A DNA stretch of 64,000 nt, from NCBI GenBank assembly GCA_020726505.1, contig JAHLEZ010000046.1:124001-188000 (forward strand), written 5' to 3'. Below the pieces are notes generated by a model. The model did not search any database. It worked only from the letters and a program-made list of their open reading frames with translations, and was not told the DNA's origin. Source of the DNA: Leptodontidium sp. MPI-SDFR-AT-0119. Taxonomy: Eukaryota; Ascomycota; Leotiomycetes; Helotiales; Leptodontidiaceae. The position numbers and the translations under genes were made by a program. Position 1 is the stretch's first letter; every line of letters starts with the position of its first letter. Positions 44,163 through 55,900 of the stretch are shown piece after piece.

Positions 44163-47100
44163 ATTAATGGCTAGCCACGGGCCAGATATTCCCTTTAAAA
44201 GCTCTGGAAAGGCGCCAAATCGGGGCGGTCGGCCGAGAAAACATCTCACTATTGAAGAGGCGAAAGAGCATAAAGTCTTAAAGTAGAAGCAGAAGCGACT
44301 TTAATAGTAGCAGCTACGAGACTCGACTGCTGGCTATATAATACCAAAGGCGCTTTAATTTATTTTATACTATCCTCCGTTAATAGGGCCGAGTAGTAGT
44401 CGGTTTACGTTAACTATGAAAGATAAACAAGAGCTGTATACATTTATATTAAAGGCTCTTTCTCTCCTTCCTCCTCTCCTTTAGTAATAAGTAACACAAA
44501 GTATCAAAACAACTGCTCCATATGGTAGCCTAGCCTCGAAAGATTTGGAGTCTGCGGCCGGGATAGCTCCTAATAAGCAAGGATTTAATACGTATCTTTC
44601 TAAGGACGAGAATCTTTTACATCCGGCTGATATTACCATCGAGGCGGCGATAATTTTAAGTAGTATGCAATTTTACCTTCCCGATTAGTTGGCCGTGGAG
44701 TGCTATGAGCGCTCTTGACTCTTTGTGCTCTTGACTAATATGCAATTTTCACATTACAGAACTCAGTATCAACACGACCGTACCTACAGAGCGTAAGAGG
44801 TCGGGATCAAAATCGGGATCGAAATTAGTAGGTAGCTGTGGCCGAGCTACTACACCTAGGCTATTATCTAGTAGCTAATCTAATGTGTTTAAAAATAGCT
44901 TATAGTGTGGTAACGATTTAGGTGGAGAACCCGAGTAATCACTTATTTTCTTAGATACTTTTGAATATAGCTTATGGTGTGAAGATAACTCGAACAAAGA
45001 TTATGGTCACGTTGTATACGAATTTGGGAGTGGTGTAGATTTGAGCGGGGATACTGACTCTAGCTTGCGGGCCGCGTAGTCTTCTTTTCTCTTGTTTGAT
45101 GTTGAGCGTGAATTAAGGAAAGAAGTTATGATGATTAAATTGGAGTCTTTAAGCCTTAGTTCTAATTATACTTCTTATTTTATAGATAGTCACTCGAATT
45201 CTGACAAAGAGAGGGGGGAGGAGGGGGACGACAGCGTAACGGCGGTACTATATACCGCAAGCTAGGCTAGTCTTTTAGATAGTGTGAGTAATAACATTGT
45301 ACTTTAACTTGCTACTTAGCTTTATGCCTTTTAAGGTTGTACTAAGGAGCAGCACAAAGAACGGGACCGCTAACACTAACGGTATTATTAGCGGGGAGAC
45401 GTCGACTCAAATTGTGCTTCGCTTACTGATATTCTCTCCATTATCTAAGGTCGGGGAGTAGACGGTATAATACCGCCTCTTTTAGACGTTTTAAGCTAGC
45501 CGGGAATTATGAAGGCGGAAGAGTTGCCTAGGGAGAGCTGTGTTAGCGCCTTTAAAGGGGCCGCACTATTGACCTTAGGCCTTCTCGAAGAGGATAGCGG
45601 TAGTCAGGCCTTAAAGAACCTCTGCCTTTCTGTATATCATATTTAGAGCCGGATTATACTTAGTCTAGAGGTCACTTATGATATTAATAGTATTTATGGT
45701 GTAATAAACAGCCTTGTCGTTGTAAGACTTAGAATTTAATGGCTTTTAAAGTCTTTTTTTGTCCTTAATATTATTAAGGACCTCCATTTCGTCCTTTGCG
45801 CTTCTTATATAACTAGGAATAGACGTGTGGCCTCGTAGTATACCTTACTATACAAGATATTATATTATTACTTTGGATAACTTGAAGGAATAGAAAGCGT
45901 TAAGGTTTATATATTTTTTTTAAACCTGAGATCGAAGATTGATTACGATTATATAAGCTTCTTGACAAGAAAAGAAGATGAGGACTAGCTAGACCTGATT
46001 TTGGCGCCCTGCCTGTAGGAGATTATTAAATCGCTGAGTATTTTACAATATTTTCCGCTGTCTTTAGCGGCTGTTAGAGCGGCTTCACTTGCTTCGAGCT
46101 AAGAGACGTTTAGTCTCAAGTCGTCTTCCCGTGAGCAGATTATCCCTCGCATAATTCATGCCGAGTATTTAAACAATCTATGGTCTGTTATTCTTAAAAG
46201 GATTAAGAACACGCCTAGCTGCTATCACTTCTCTAACGTCACTATCTTTTTAGACGCTAAGAATACTAAGCTGAGCCGCATGATGGACAGCTTACCTGAA
46301 ATCTATGCCTACTGGTAAGAACAATAGAACTACGTTATAGATGCTTGATTCTACAAGCGCCAGCGGATATATGTAAATCTTAGTAAACAGATAATAGCTT
46401 AAGGCTTAATTAGGCCAGAAGCAGAAGTGTTCTTTAATAAAAGCTGCTGCGTTAACACTTACTTTTAGAGACGTGTATAATATAATAAAGAATTTTCCAA
46501 TAAAAAGCGCGTGCTAAAGTATATGATATATCAATAGGCCGGCCTACGAGATGTTGTAAATCATAATATTACGCTAATACTAAGCCGCTTAAAGAATATT
46601 GGAGAGCACGTTTACACTCAGTTTTATAATTTAATTAAAACCCCGGGGGATGCGGCCGGGGTTTATCCTTTTTAAAATCAAGTATTAGAGAATTTGGCGC
46701 TCGATTTAGAATATGTTAAGTCTTTAAAGCGTGAGGAATCTGCTACTAGCTTTTTAATAGCTATATGTATGAATAGCTACTTATATAATAAGAAGCGAGC
46801 TTATATTAGTTTTATTAAGAACCGACGTTAATTATACGGCTGTCGCGAGAAACATCACATTATTATGTTTATAATGGATAAGATATGCCAGCACTGGTGT
46901 CTGTGGGAGTAAGATAGTAATTTAGCTTTATTAAGAGATTGACTACTTTCTTATTATATTGTTCTAAGTAGCGATCTTTTTAATTTCCTTTACTCCTAGG
47001 TTAATAAGTACTGCTTTCTTTTTGAGCATATCCTTGCATATGTAACCAAAACCCGCTTACTATTAGAGACCGTTATGATGATTATAGCATTGCGAGCCCT

Positions 47101-48722
47101 AAGAGTCTGCTACGGTAGTACTTTCATATTATTACAGCCGGTTTTGTTCAAGGATTAATGGGAGCAGAAGAAAGGTGTTATAAACCCTACTTTATATGAA
47201 GGTCTTAGAATAAAAGAAACCATAAAACGGTGCGAGATTGCCTGGTTTTTTCTTAAGATTAACTAGGTAGTGGCGCGTTTTATGCCGCTATATTAGGCTA
47301 ACCTTGTTTAAAGTAGTATGTTGTTACACTAATAATATAAGAGACGGTGGTACGCTGTGCGAGATTTGCGAAGTGCTTTTGTCTGCCTTAGCTAAGCTAA
47401 TGGGTGGTACGATTAGTATTATCTAGCCTAGAATTAATTTTGACGTAATAAGTGGCTCAAGTACTTATACGTCTTGAATATTGAGTAGTTTGATTCTAAT
47501 ATCTGGAAAACTGTCTTGAAGATGAATATGTCTCGTCTGGAACTGGCTCCTAGTATTGTTAATTAGCTATTAGACATATAGTTTTGCTTTTAAGATATGT
47601 AGGAAATGTGCGAGTTAAAAGGACAAATATGCCCTTTATACGTTGTGACAGGTAATAAGTCCCGCTTTAAAAATGGCTTTGACCTGCTTTACTTTTTATT
47701 CTCTTAGAACGACAGTAGTGAGCGCATAGGATGGGATGCAGAGCTATACTGGATAATATTTTAAAAGACTTTTACTTTAATTAGATAGTACCTTAGTTAA
47801 AAGGTTATATAACAGTGGTCTGACCAATTCTTCCACTTGTTATAGCTTACGTATTAGGTGCTTCCATATCCTGGCCCTTATAGTATAATATAATACACAA
47901 AATCTAGACTAAACAGTGGAGTTTAAGCGCGAATAATGTAGTTCTCGACCATCTACTAACCTGGCAAACCTCTACTATACTAGCTAGAAGATCAGCCTTA
48001 TAACCTGCCTAAAATTGTTGAGACCTCTAACTTAACGGCTTTTGGAGATACTCTTTATAGAGATTAATAGGAGATTTAGTAGCTTATTTCTATCTACTTA
48101 GCTAAAGGGCTTACAGCCGTCGACTGTATTAAGGGCTAGATCTTAAGCCGGCAGTCTTATAGCTTAATAAGGTCTTTTAAGTCATATTGGGAGGAATTTT
48201 ATCGACCTCCTCGCTTAAAGCTTTTAGAGGAGATAAAAGGGAAATCTCTAAATGAACTTAACGAGCTTATATTATAATTCCAGCAGGATATTAGAGATGA
48301 AGATGGTAATACACGTCAGACTAGTATTAATACTGTTAAAGCAGAGAGTTAAGAAAGCCACAATTCAGATGCTATTAATATCTTTTCTGATGTAAACAGT
48401 GGCAGCGTTTAGGAGCCTTAATCATTATAGCAAATCCATCCGAGGTACAGTCGGACCGCTTCAAACATGGTAAAAATTTAAACGCTAAAAAAGTGGAAAT
48501 CTGTTTAATCCAAAATTTGCGCCTTATTAAATAACGCTATTTAGCCTCTTAGCTTTTTTAATTTTACTATGTAATTGAAAAGTTACTCTTTAATATCATC
48601 AAGTCTTGGCGGATTTTCAAATATTTTGGACCCCTCTGCCAAGACTTTATTAAAATAAAGAATAACTTTTTATTTAAGACCCACAAAAACAATCTAATTA
48701 GTGCATTCTCTTCCACTTAATC

Positions 48723-49319
48723 GTGCACGTATTTTATATTAGAAAGTTTTTTAAAATGTCGAGATTTCAAAATTACTTTTTTAAAGGAAGTTCTAACTTA
48801 GTAGTTAAGCGAGTAAAATTATCTTTAACTTTAACGTCAAACCTACCTTATATTTCTTACTCTTTTAGTTACCACAACCACCACACCTTTACAAGAGCTA
48901 ATATGGCTCCTTCTAAGCGAGTTCGAAGCGTTACGCTGGCTAAATCACCTCCTAAATCGCCTATTAGGCCAATCACAAAGCGGCCTCGGCAAAAAACACT
49001 AGAACCTACCTTTGCCTCTAGCTCTACACTTCCCTTACCTTTACGACTTACGAGGCCTACTTTTACCTCTACTCCTACTGCTTTTAATAGTAGTCAAATC
49101 GATTCAGAGAGCCAATCAGAGAGCGAGGAATCTAGCGAATCAGAGAGCGAAGAAGAGAGTAAGAGTGAAGAAGAAGATGATATTACTTGCGCCAACGAGT
49201 ATTTAGATCAAGATCTTGAAGAGCTGGGCCCGGATAGGCTAGACAGGGAGGATATTAACGAATCAGATATTGAGAAAGAAGTTACAAAAGAGTTTAAAAC
49301 CTCTAAGTACTTTTATTAA
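48723..49319 (+). CDS. N-terminal frame of the Tc1/mariner-type element
   Basis: 198 codons; an internal ATG at 48903 (MAPSKRVRSVTLAKSPPKSP) is a likelier start. A basic Ser/Pro/Lys segment (KRPRQKTLEPTF) is followed by a long Ser/Glu stretch (SESESEEESKSEEEDD) and an acidic end (EELGPDRLDREDIN). It may be a separate small protein or the first exon of the transposase: the sequence after its stop reaches the next frame at 49440 across possible introns (GTAAGTATTTACC at 49388). No domain recognised. Confidence 0.55.
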   Translation: MHVFYIRKFFKMSRFQNYFFKGSSNLVVKRVKLSLTLTSNLPYISYSFSYHNHHTFTRANMAPSKRVRSVTLAKSPPKSPIRPITKRPRQKTLEPTFASSSTLPLPLRLTRPTFTSTPTAFNSSQIDSESQSESEESSESESEEESKSEEEDDITCANEYLDQDLEELGPDRLDREDINESDIEKEVTKEFKTSKYFY

Positions 49320-49543
49320 TTAATAATCGATTCAAAAGGCAATTAAAGTATGCCTTCTAAAAAAGTAGTTAATACGCCAACTCTCAGTAAGTATTTACCC
49401 CTTTAATATATAGTTTATTTAACTAATAATTCAAATTAGACCTCAGAGGCTCTTATAAAAGTAAACTTACGCCTGTCGAAAAAAAGCCTCGTACGACTCG
49501 TAAGCAAACAAACGCTGCTAAAAGAGAGTTAATTCGGCAAACC

Positions 49544-51870
49544 TTGCTTCAAAAGGCTAATAAAACTCCTTCGGTTATTAAGTCAATAACCCAACAACCT
49601 CTTTCTGCTTTTTTTAGGCCTCAACCTTTACCGCCACTGCTATTAGAAGACGATATATTCAAAGATATCAATTCTAGCGACGACGAGGATTCGGAGTTTA
49701 ACGATCTTATAAAGGCTGAATTCGAAGCCGAAGATTACGCTATTAAGTTAGACGATTTAAACGATATCGAATTTATTAATAGCGGACGAAGCGAGCTACT
49801 ATTAGACTCACTTATTAGCGACGCTATTAACGTATCAGTCTCTTCTATAACGCTAAGGACTTATAGAGAAGTGCTCGATTCAGTTAAAAAACAGCTTAAT
49901 AACAAGCATTTTCGCCTCCTACCTCGCTTACGGTTCGAATACTCGCTTATTCAACAATACGTCCAAAACCTCTTAAAAAAGAGCCCTCGTCAAGGTCGAA
50001 TCGAAGCCTCTCTTCTTATTGTAGAGAGTAATTATCTAACCGGTGACGGAAAAACTCTTGCCCGCAAAATTAGAGCCTTGTTTCTTTATTATAGAGTGTA
50101 CGGATCGTTACCTATAGAAACTAAGGGAGGAAAACGTACGAATCGGTCTTATTTAGACAACGAGGACGTTTTTAAAGCTTATAAAGCATGGCTCTTAGCT
50201 CAAAAGCTTGCTACAGTTACTCCTAAAGGCTTTCAATACGCTCTTAATACGGAAATTATGCCTCGCTTACTTACTAGCGCAATAAAGGCTAGAAAGCCTC
50301 TTCTTAGATCAACTACTGGTACACGCAAAAACCTCGGTAAAAAGCCAAAAGAGTGGAAACCCCTTAGTAAAACAGCTACTTATAAGTGGTTAAATCGACT
50401 CGGATTTTATGCTACTGAAGAAAAGAAAGGAGTCTATATAGACGGCCACGAAAGAGCTAATGTAATCGAATATTAGCAAAACGAATTCCTTCCTAAAATA
50501 GCTTTATTACAGTCATTTTCCACTAATTACGAAGAAGACGCTAACGGCGTATTACAACTAATACCTCCGATTTTACCTTCTAGCGAAAAAGAGCACGTTT
50601 TGTATTTTCACGACAAGAGTTGCTTTCACGCTAAAGAGTACTCTAAGCGAATTTAGTTAGACGGAAATCAACAAAAGATGCCTTTAAAGAGTAAAGGGGG
50701 TCTTATTCACTACTCGGACTTTATAAGTCTTAAAGGAAGGCTTGTGATTAGCCAAAAAGATGCTCGGGAAATCATTTATCTAGGAGGGCCACAGAAAACA
50801 CCGTATTAGGATACTAAACAACTACTACTTTAGGTTAGCCGAGCTATCGATATATTCGAAGAAAAGCACCCGAATAAGGTAGCTGTTTTTATATTCGACC
50901 AATCAAGTGCTCACACTAGTAAAGGAGACGGAGCTTTAAACGCTTTTGCAATGAATTTAAGAGAAAGTAGAGCTCCTTTACCACAAAAGGTTAGTTAATA
51001 TATTTATTTAATTAAGAATTAACTAACCTAATTTAAAATACCTATTTCCCTCCCGATATCAGCGAGGCTAAACGAGCCCGTGGATTAGTTAGTACAATTC
51101 AAAAGTTAAATTACAAGGTGAAGAAGACTATTAAAGTAACAATTGACGGCCACCCTAATAAAAAGAGAGTCAAAAAGACTGTAATAAAAAAAGTCCTAAA
51201 GGGGATTAAGGCGATTCTTACAAAAAGAGGTTATTTACCAATTAGTAAGTAATTTCTATTTATTAAGTAATATATTAATAATTAATAAGTAAAAAGTGTC
51301 CAGTTGCTAAGTACTCTAATGAAGCTAAAAAGAATTGTAATCCAATTCTTTTTTAGCCTCCTAAAAAGCCTATAACCTGTTGTTTAGCGAGAATTCTAGC
51401 CAATCATAAGGATTTCTTTGAACAGAAATCAGCACTTAAAGAGATGCTATTAGCTAGAGGCCATAAGTGTTTATTTCTACCGAAATTCCACTACGAGCTA
51501 AACCCGATTAAGATATATTGGGCCTATTATAAGAACCTTTATCGACAGGTTTAGAAGGAGACCTTTACTAAGGTATCACACTTCACTTACCCTGAGAGTT
51601 TAACAATTTGAATTTACTAACTTATATTTATATAGGCTAAAGAAGCGTGCTTTAAAGCTCTTGATTCTTGTCTTCTTAATACACTACAAAGGTACTGTAA
51701 TAGAGCTTCACGCTTTATGGACGCTTACCAGAAAGGGCTTAGCGTAAAGCAAGCTGCTTAGTGTGTTAAAAAACAAAGTGGTCATAGGACTATTTCGGAG
51801 ACTATAATGAAAGAGTTTAATATAGTCCCAGAGGGTAGGCAAGAGGTGGACGAATTAGCTTAATTAGTTG
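49544..51870 (+). pseudogene. Transposase of the Tc1/mariner-type element, with few stops
   Basis: The frame is open for 310 codons (49544-50476, first codon not ATG; the true start lies upstream) and continues past TAG codons. The N-terminal half is acidic, then helix-turn-helix-like (LRTYREVLDSVKKQLNNKHF; YRVYGSLPIETKGGKRTNRS; ATYKWLNRLGFYATEEKKGV). The catalytic core follows: VLYFHDKSCFHAKEY with the first Asp near 50610, FIFDQSSAHTSKGDG with the second Asp near 50895, and FLPKFHYELNPIKIYWAYYK near 51480-51530, where CELNPIE is usual; the third acidic residue is therefore Lys here. Introns with GTTAGT/GTAAGT donors interrupt at about 50990-51055 and 51246-51295. Four or more TAG codons stand where Trp or Gln is expected, so it looks recently inactivated. 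Confidence 0.75.
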
Positions 51871-52686
51871 AATTTTTGTATTTATTTGCTAGCGCGGTAG
51901 CTAGCCCAGCAGTTATAATAAAAGTGCTTTATAAAGAGTGATAATCCGAATCAATATATATCATAAATAATGATTAAATAATTTTTTAGTTTTGAAATAA
52001 TTACTAAAAATAAAAATATTCAAATAAACTTATAAGGACTAATATTCTAACACTTCTTTTTAGCTTATAAGCCGTACTGTATTTAATAATGATTTTACAA
52101 GCAAAAAGTTTTTAAAAACATTCACTAACAGATTAAAAATTTACATATATATAAAAAACAATCTCAAAATATTTTAGACCCCTCTTGGCACGCCAAGACC
52201 CGACTTATATAATAATAACTTTTTACCCGCTAACCCGATCGGGCTAAAAGTGGGTGCATTCGAACGCTAGCAATCAGGCGTATAATATAAATTAAATAGA
52301 TATTTTATAATACTTAATTTCTAAAATTGTCGTGTTTGAAGCGGTCCGACTGTAGATCAAGACAAACCTTAGTGCTTGGCAGGAGTTCACTTGCGGAGAG
52401 ATTATATGGATGGCTATTCTAGCTATTTTCAAGGCTATTAGACTTCTTATTTATACTATCCGTCGACTGTGCCTCGATATTCTCACTTATCAACCCAATA
52501 AAATATACTAGTAGGCCGCGTTCGAAGGTGTCAGCTTATCAACTGCTCCTGACGATATTGAGATTTGCGATGAAATCCTTCCTAGGAATTTAATATCGAC
52601 ATTGTAATATAAGGCAATATACAGTATTTTTATTAGCAAAGTATACCCTTATATCTTGAGTACTCGTAGACACTAATAATACATTC

Positions 52687-52986
52687 TGTTACGGCTGGCA
52701 AAAGGTTGATACGGCGAGTTGACTCTAGCTTTGTATTTGGGCCTAAAGCTACGCTCAGAATCGAGAAGAAAAGACAAGGAGAAAAGGAGAGCTCTCTATA
52801 AGAGGGAGCTTGAGTATAAATATATAAAGGAGCCTCCTAATGGGGCCTAGCGTAGTCGGGGGCTATTTATTTATATGTCGCAGGCTCGCCACTAAGTCTT
52901 CCCTATTAGGCTTAGCGCCGTCGTATAGCCAGCGATACTACGAGCCTGTGTCAATTAAAATACGAGGCGTATTATAAGTTGTAACA
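52687..52986 (-). repeat. LTR of gypsy copy A
   Basis: 300 bp, TGTTACGGCTGG...AAGTTGTAACA. On the element's own (minus) strand this is the 3' LTR. The purine tract AAGAGGGGGGGG (minus strand, 52987-53000) precedes it, as required for plus-strand priming. It contains the sequence TATAAATATATAAAGG near 52815. Confidence 0.9.
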
Positions 52987-55900
52987 TTACCCCCCCCTCT
53001 TAAAAAACTGCGTCCGCGTAGTTGTAGCTATAATTATATCGTCCTCTAAGTCGTTATAGTCGTCGATACCGGCGTTATAAGCCTCTAGCTATTTTGGGAG
53101 AGCTCTTAGCGGCCCTTTGGCGTTAAAATACTTTAAGTAAAACTATTTAATTATATATAGAGCTATTATAATATCTAAGTATAAGTATTACTTTAAGTCT
53201 TCGTCGGCGCTTAGCCACTTAATATAGTAAAATAGCTTATTCCGTATAACCTTAGAGCCAAGGATGCCTTTAATTTCCTACTTATTTTACTTAAGTAATA
53301 ATTAAATAAGTGCCGGCGTAGCTCTAACTTATTTAGGCAGGGGATTATCAATGTATTTATAAAGCAAGTATAAGTAGAAGACGGGATAGATTTACTAGTC
53401 CTTTAGGAGCTCAACTTTCTAACTCTCTCCTTCTTTAGCGAGTACCTTAATTAAGCTATACTACTTATTAAAGAGCTTTCTTAAAAGTCGGTTAATATTC
53501 CAGTTCCAAGTATCGACTAATACTAAGTCGCTAACGTCTTAATTAACAGCGTGTCGCCCACGATTCGCTAATTATTCCATTTTCTTTTATTAATCCTTTA
53601 AGAACAACTATGTGACTTCTATAACTTCCTTCATTTATAATACTACTTATAGAGCCTCCTCGCGATTGAGTTTCTTTATTACTATAGCCGAAGGCTTTAA
53701 GTTAATTAAGTCCTAGGAAATCCTTGGCTTAACGCCGTTAAATAACTAGAAAGGGGACAGGCGGCCTAAGGACTCGTGCGGTAACGTTAATTAAGCGATA
53801 TTTATAATTAATAAGAAGTTACTCTAATTGTCTTAATAGTAATAGTAGAAGGGACAAAGCCGCTACTTAATATATTAGTTCGTTACCTTTATTTAGCCGT
53901 TAACGTTTAAGTTATACGCCGTCGTTAGCTTTACCTTAGTTCCAAGGATGCGATAATACTCCTTCTAAAAGGAGGAGACGAACTAAAGTCCGCGGTCTGA
54001 GATAATAGAGTTTAGTATACTAAAGTGTCGAGTCTAATAGACGAGGAAGAAAATAATTATACCTTTAGCCGTAATTATGTCGTTATAAGGTATTAAGACT
54101 AGTTTTTTAAACAAGCGATTAATAATAACTATAGCGAAGTTATAGCCGTGCTTGTCTAATAGTAACTTTGTAAAGTCTATTATAAGGTATTAGTACGGCC
54201 GAGCGGGGATTAGTAAAGGGTATAAGAAACCAGGAGTTTTATCTCTTTTAGCCTTTTATTAGGAGTAACTTTAATTCGCTACGTATTAAGTTACGTCTAT
54301 AGAGAGGCTATTCTAATAGTATTTACGGCTTAGTAGTGCCTTCATTTTCCTAATCCTTACGTGTACTACTAATAACTAGGAGTATATATAATAAATAAGT
54401 GTCGTATAAAGCTTTAGCGGCTCTAAGGGCACTTCTAAGCGTCCTTAGAAAAGTAACTTGTCGTTTATTAACTTGTAATTTAATAATTATTCCTTAGCTT
54501 TTTATTAAAGAAGCTCTAGCGAAGGCGAAGACTTATTAACTGCGAGCACTTAATTAATAATATCGTATTCTGCGACGTTATAAGTTACTATAGAGTTAAA
54601 GTCTAGCTCTTTTAGTATAAGGGTCTCCGGGTCGACTAATACTCCTATATTAGGCTCCGGTTCCGGCTCTAGCTCTAGCTCGTCACATATCTCAATATCG
54701 TGGTCCGGGATTATGGCCTCTATAGGTGCTAGGGGTATCGTCTCTACGACATTAATATAAGCGTCCATGGAATCGACGGCGGAGAGCTAAAGGTCACTAG
54801 CGACTCGCGAGTCAATTTTATTAGTTAAAATTAATTATTAACTGCGGATAGCCCGCTTAAGTGCTTCTGTCGCCGTGAGGTCTTAATCCCGTTAAGACAG
54901 GGTATTAACTAGCGTATTAGTCGTCCCGGTACAGTACATAATCGTGAAATAAAAGTCTGTAAAGAACTCAGCCTATTAAGCCTACTTAGCCGTAAAGTCC
55001 TTAGTAATTATAAAGTACTTTAAGGCTTAGTAGTCTATATAAACAAGGACATTCTTTTAGGCGCTTAAGAGCTCTAAGCGATATTACTTAAATAACTAGA
55101 AAATCACTAGTATCTCTTTGTCGTGAATTAAGTAATTAAGCTTAAGGTCTATTATAGTCTTAGAAAAGTATCTTATAAAGTAAAAGGTATCGTCCTCTTA
55201 AAGTTAAAATAAAACCTTAGTAACGACTTTATCTAAGGAATTAGTTTCTAGCCGCGTTTGTTTAGTAAAGTCGTAGTAGTAAAGAACCGGCGCAGACTGG
55301 AGGGCTTCCCGGAGAGTCTCTTAGGCGTTCTTATAGGCGTTGTCGAAGACAAAAGAAACGTCCTTTTTAGTAAGTATTATAAAAGGACGTATAATATAAT
55401 TATAGTCTTTAATAAACCGGCGGTAGAAGTTACAAAAGCTAAAGTAACTCTATATACCCCGTATATTATCGACGTATCGCCAGTCCTTAATTACACTAAT
55501 CCTTTCTAAGTTTACTTTTACGCTATTAACTCTAATAATAAATCCTAAGAACTTTATCTTTTATACGCTAAACTTAGACTTTTTAATATTAGCCTAAAGT
55601 CCGTGTACTTATAATATTACTATGACTCTCTTAACGTAGACCTTATACTCCTCGGGAGTAGACGAGTATATTAAGATGTCGTCTATATAAGCCGCGTAAA
55701 AGTCGTCAAGGTACTTTATAAAGATATTATTAATAAAACGCTAAAAAGTCGCTAGACTATTCATAAGACTAAAGGGAAGGACTTTATACTTGTACGTGTT
55801 ATATTAGGTGCGGAAGGTCGTATAATCTTCACTCTTAGGGGACATATAAATACAATAAAAAGCTTACTAAATATCAAGCTTTATAAAGACCTTTGCCTTA

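Larger units (their letters stand above)
48448..52352 (+). mobile_element. Tc1/mariner-type (DDE_3) DNA transposon, 3.9 kb
   Basis: 20-bp perfect inverted ends (CAGTCGGACCGCTTCAAACA and complement) between TA duplications at 48446-48447 and 52353-52354. It holds a transposase gene and an upstream acidic/basic frame. The element is much less mutated than the frame it interrupts, so it is younger than most of the RIP there. Confidence 0.92.
44168..52680 (+). pseudogene. Very long unidentified frame with AT-hook, RIP-degraded and split
   Basis: From ATG 44166-44168 a single phase (with local shifts) remains protein-like for about 4.2 kb, resumes after the Tc1/mariner-type element (48448-52352) and ends where a gypsy LTR cuts it at 52687. 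In total this is about 4.6 kb, some 1,500 codons. The start reads MASHGPDIPFKSSGKAPNRG then GRPRKHL, an AT-hook core, followed by a basic Gln/Lys helix. Later blocks include CVSAFKGAALLTLGLLEE, HFSNVTIFLDAKNTKLSRMM, IGEHVYTQFYNLIKTPGDAA, MNMSRLELAPSIVN, ICPLYVVTGNKSRFKNGFDL and, after the insertion, WQEFTCGEIIWMAILAIF. No catalytic motif or known family was recognised. Nearly all stops are TAG/TAA. It could be a mobile-element protein or a large fungal gene. Confidence 0.55.

Noticed and set aside
43998..48420. The long frame as interior of an LTR element starting at 43998
   Set aside because: Matching ATTAA on both sides of the 165-bp LTR shows it is a solo LTR, not the 5' LTR of the following frame.
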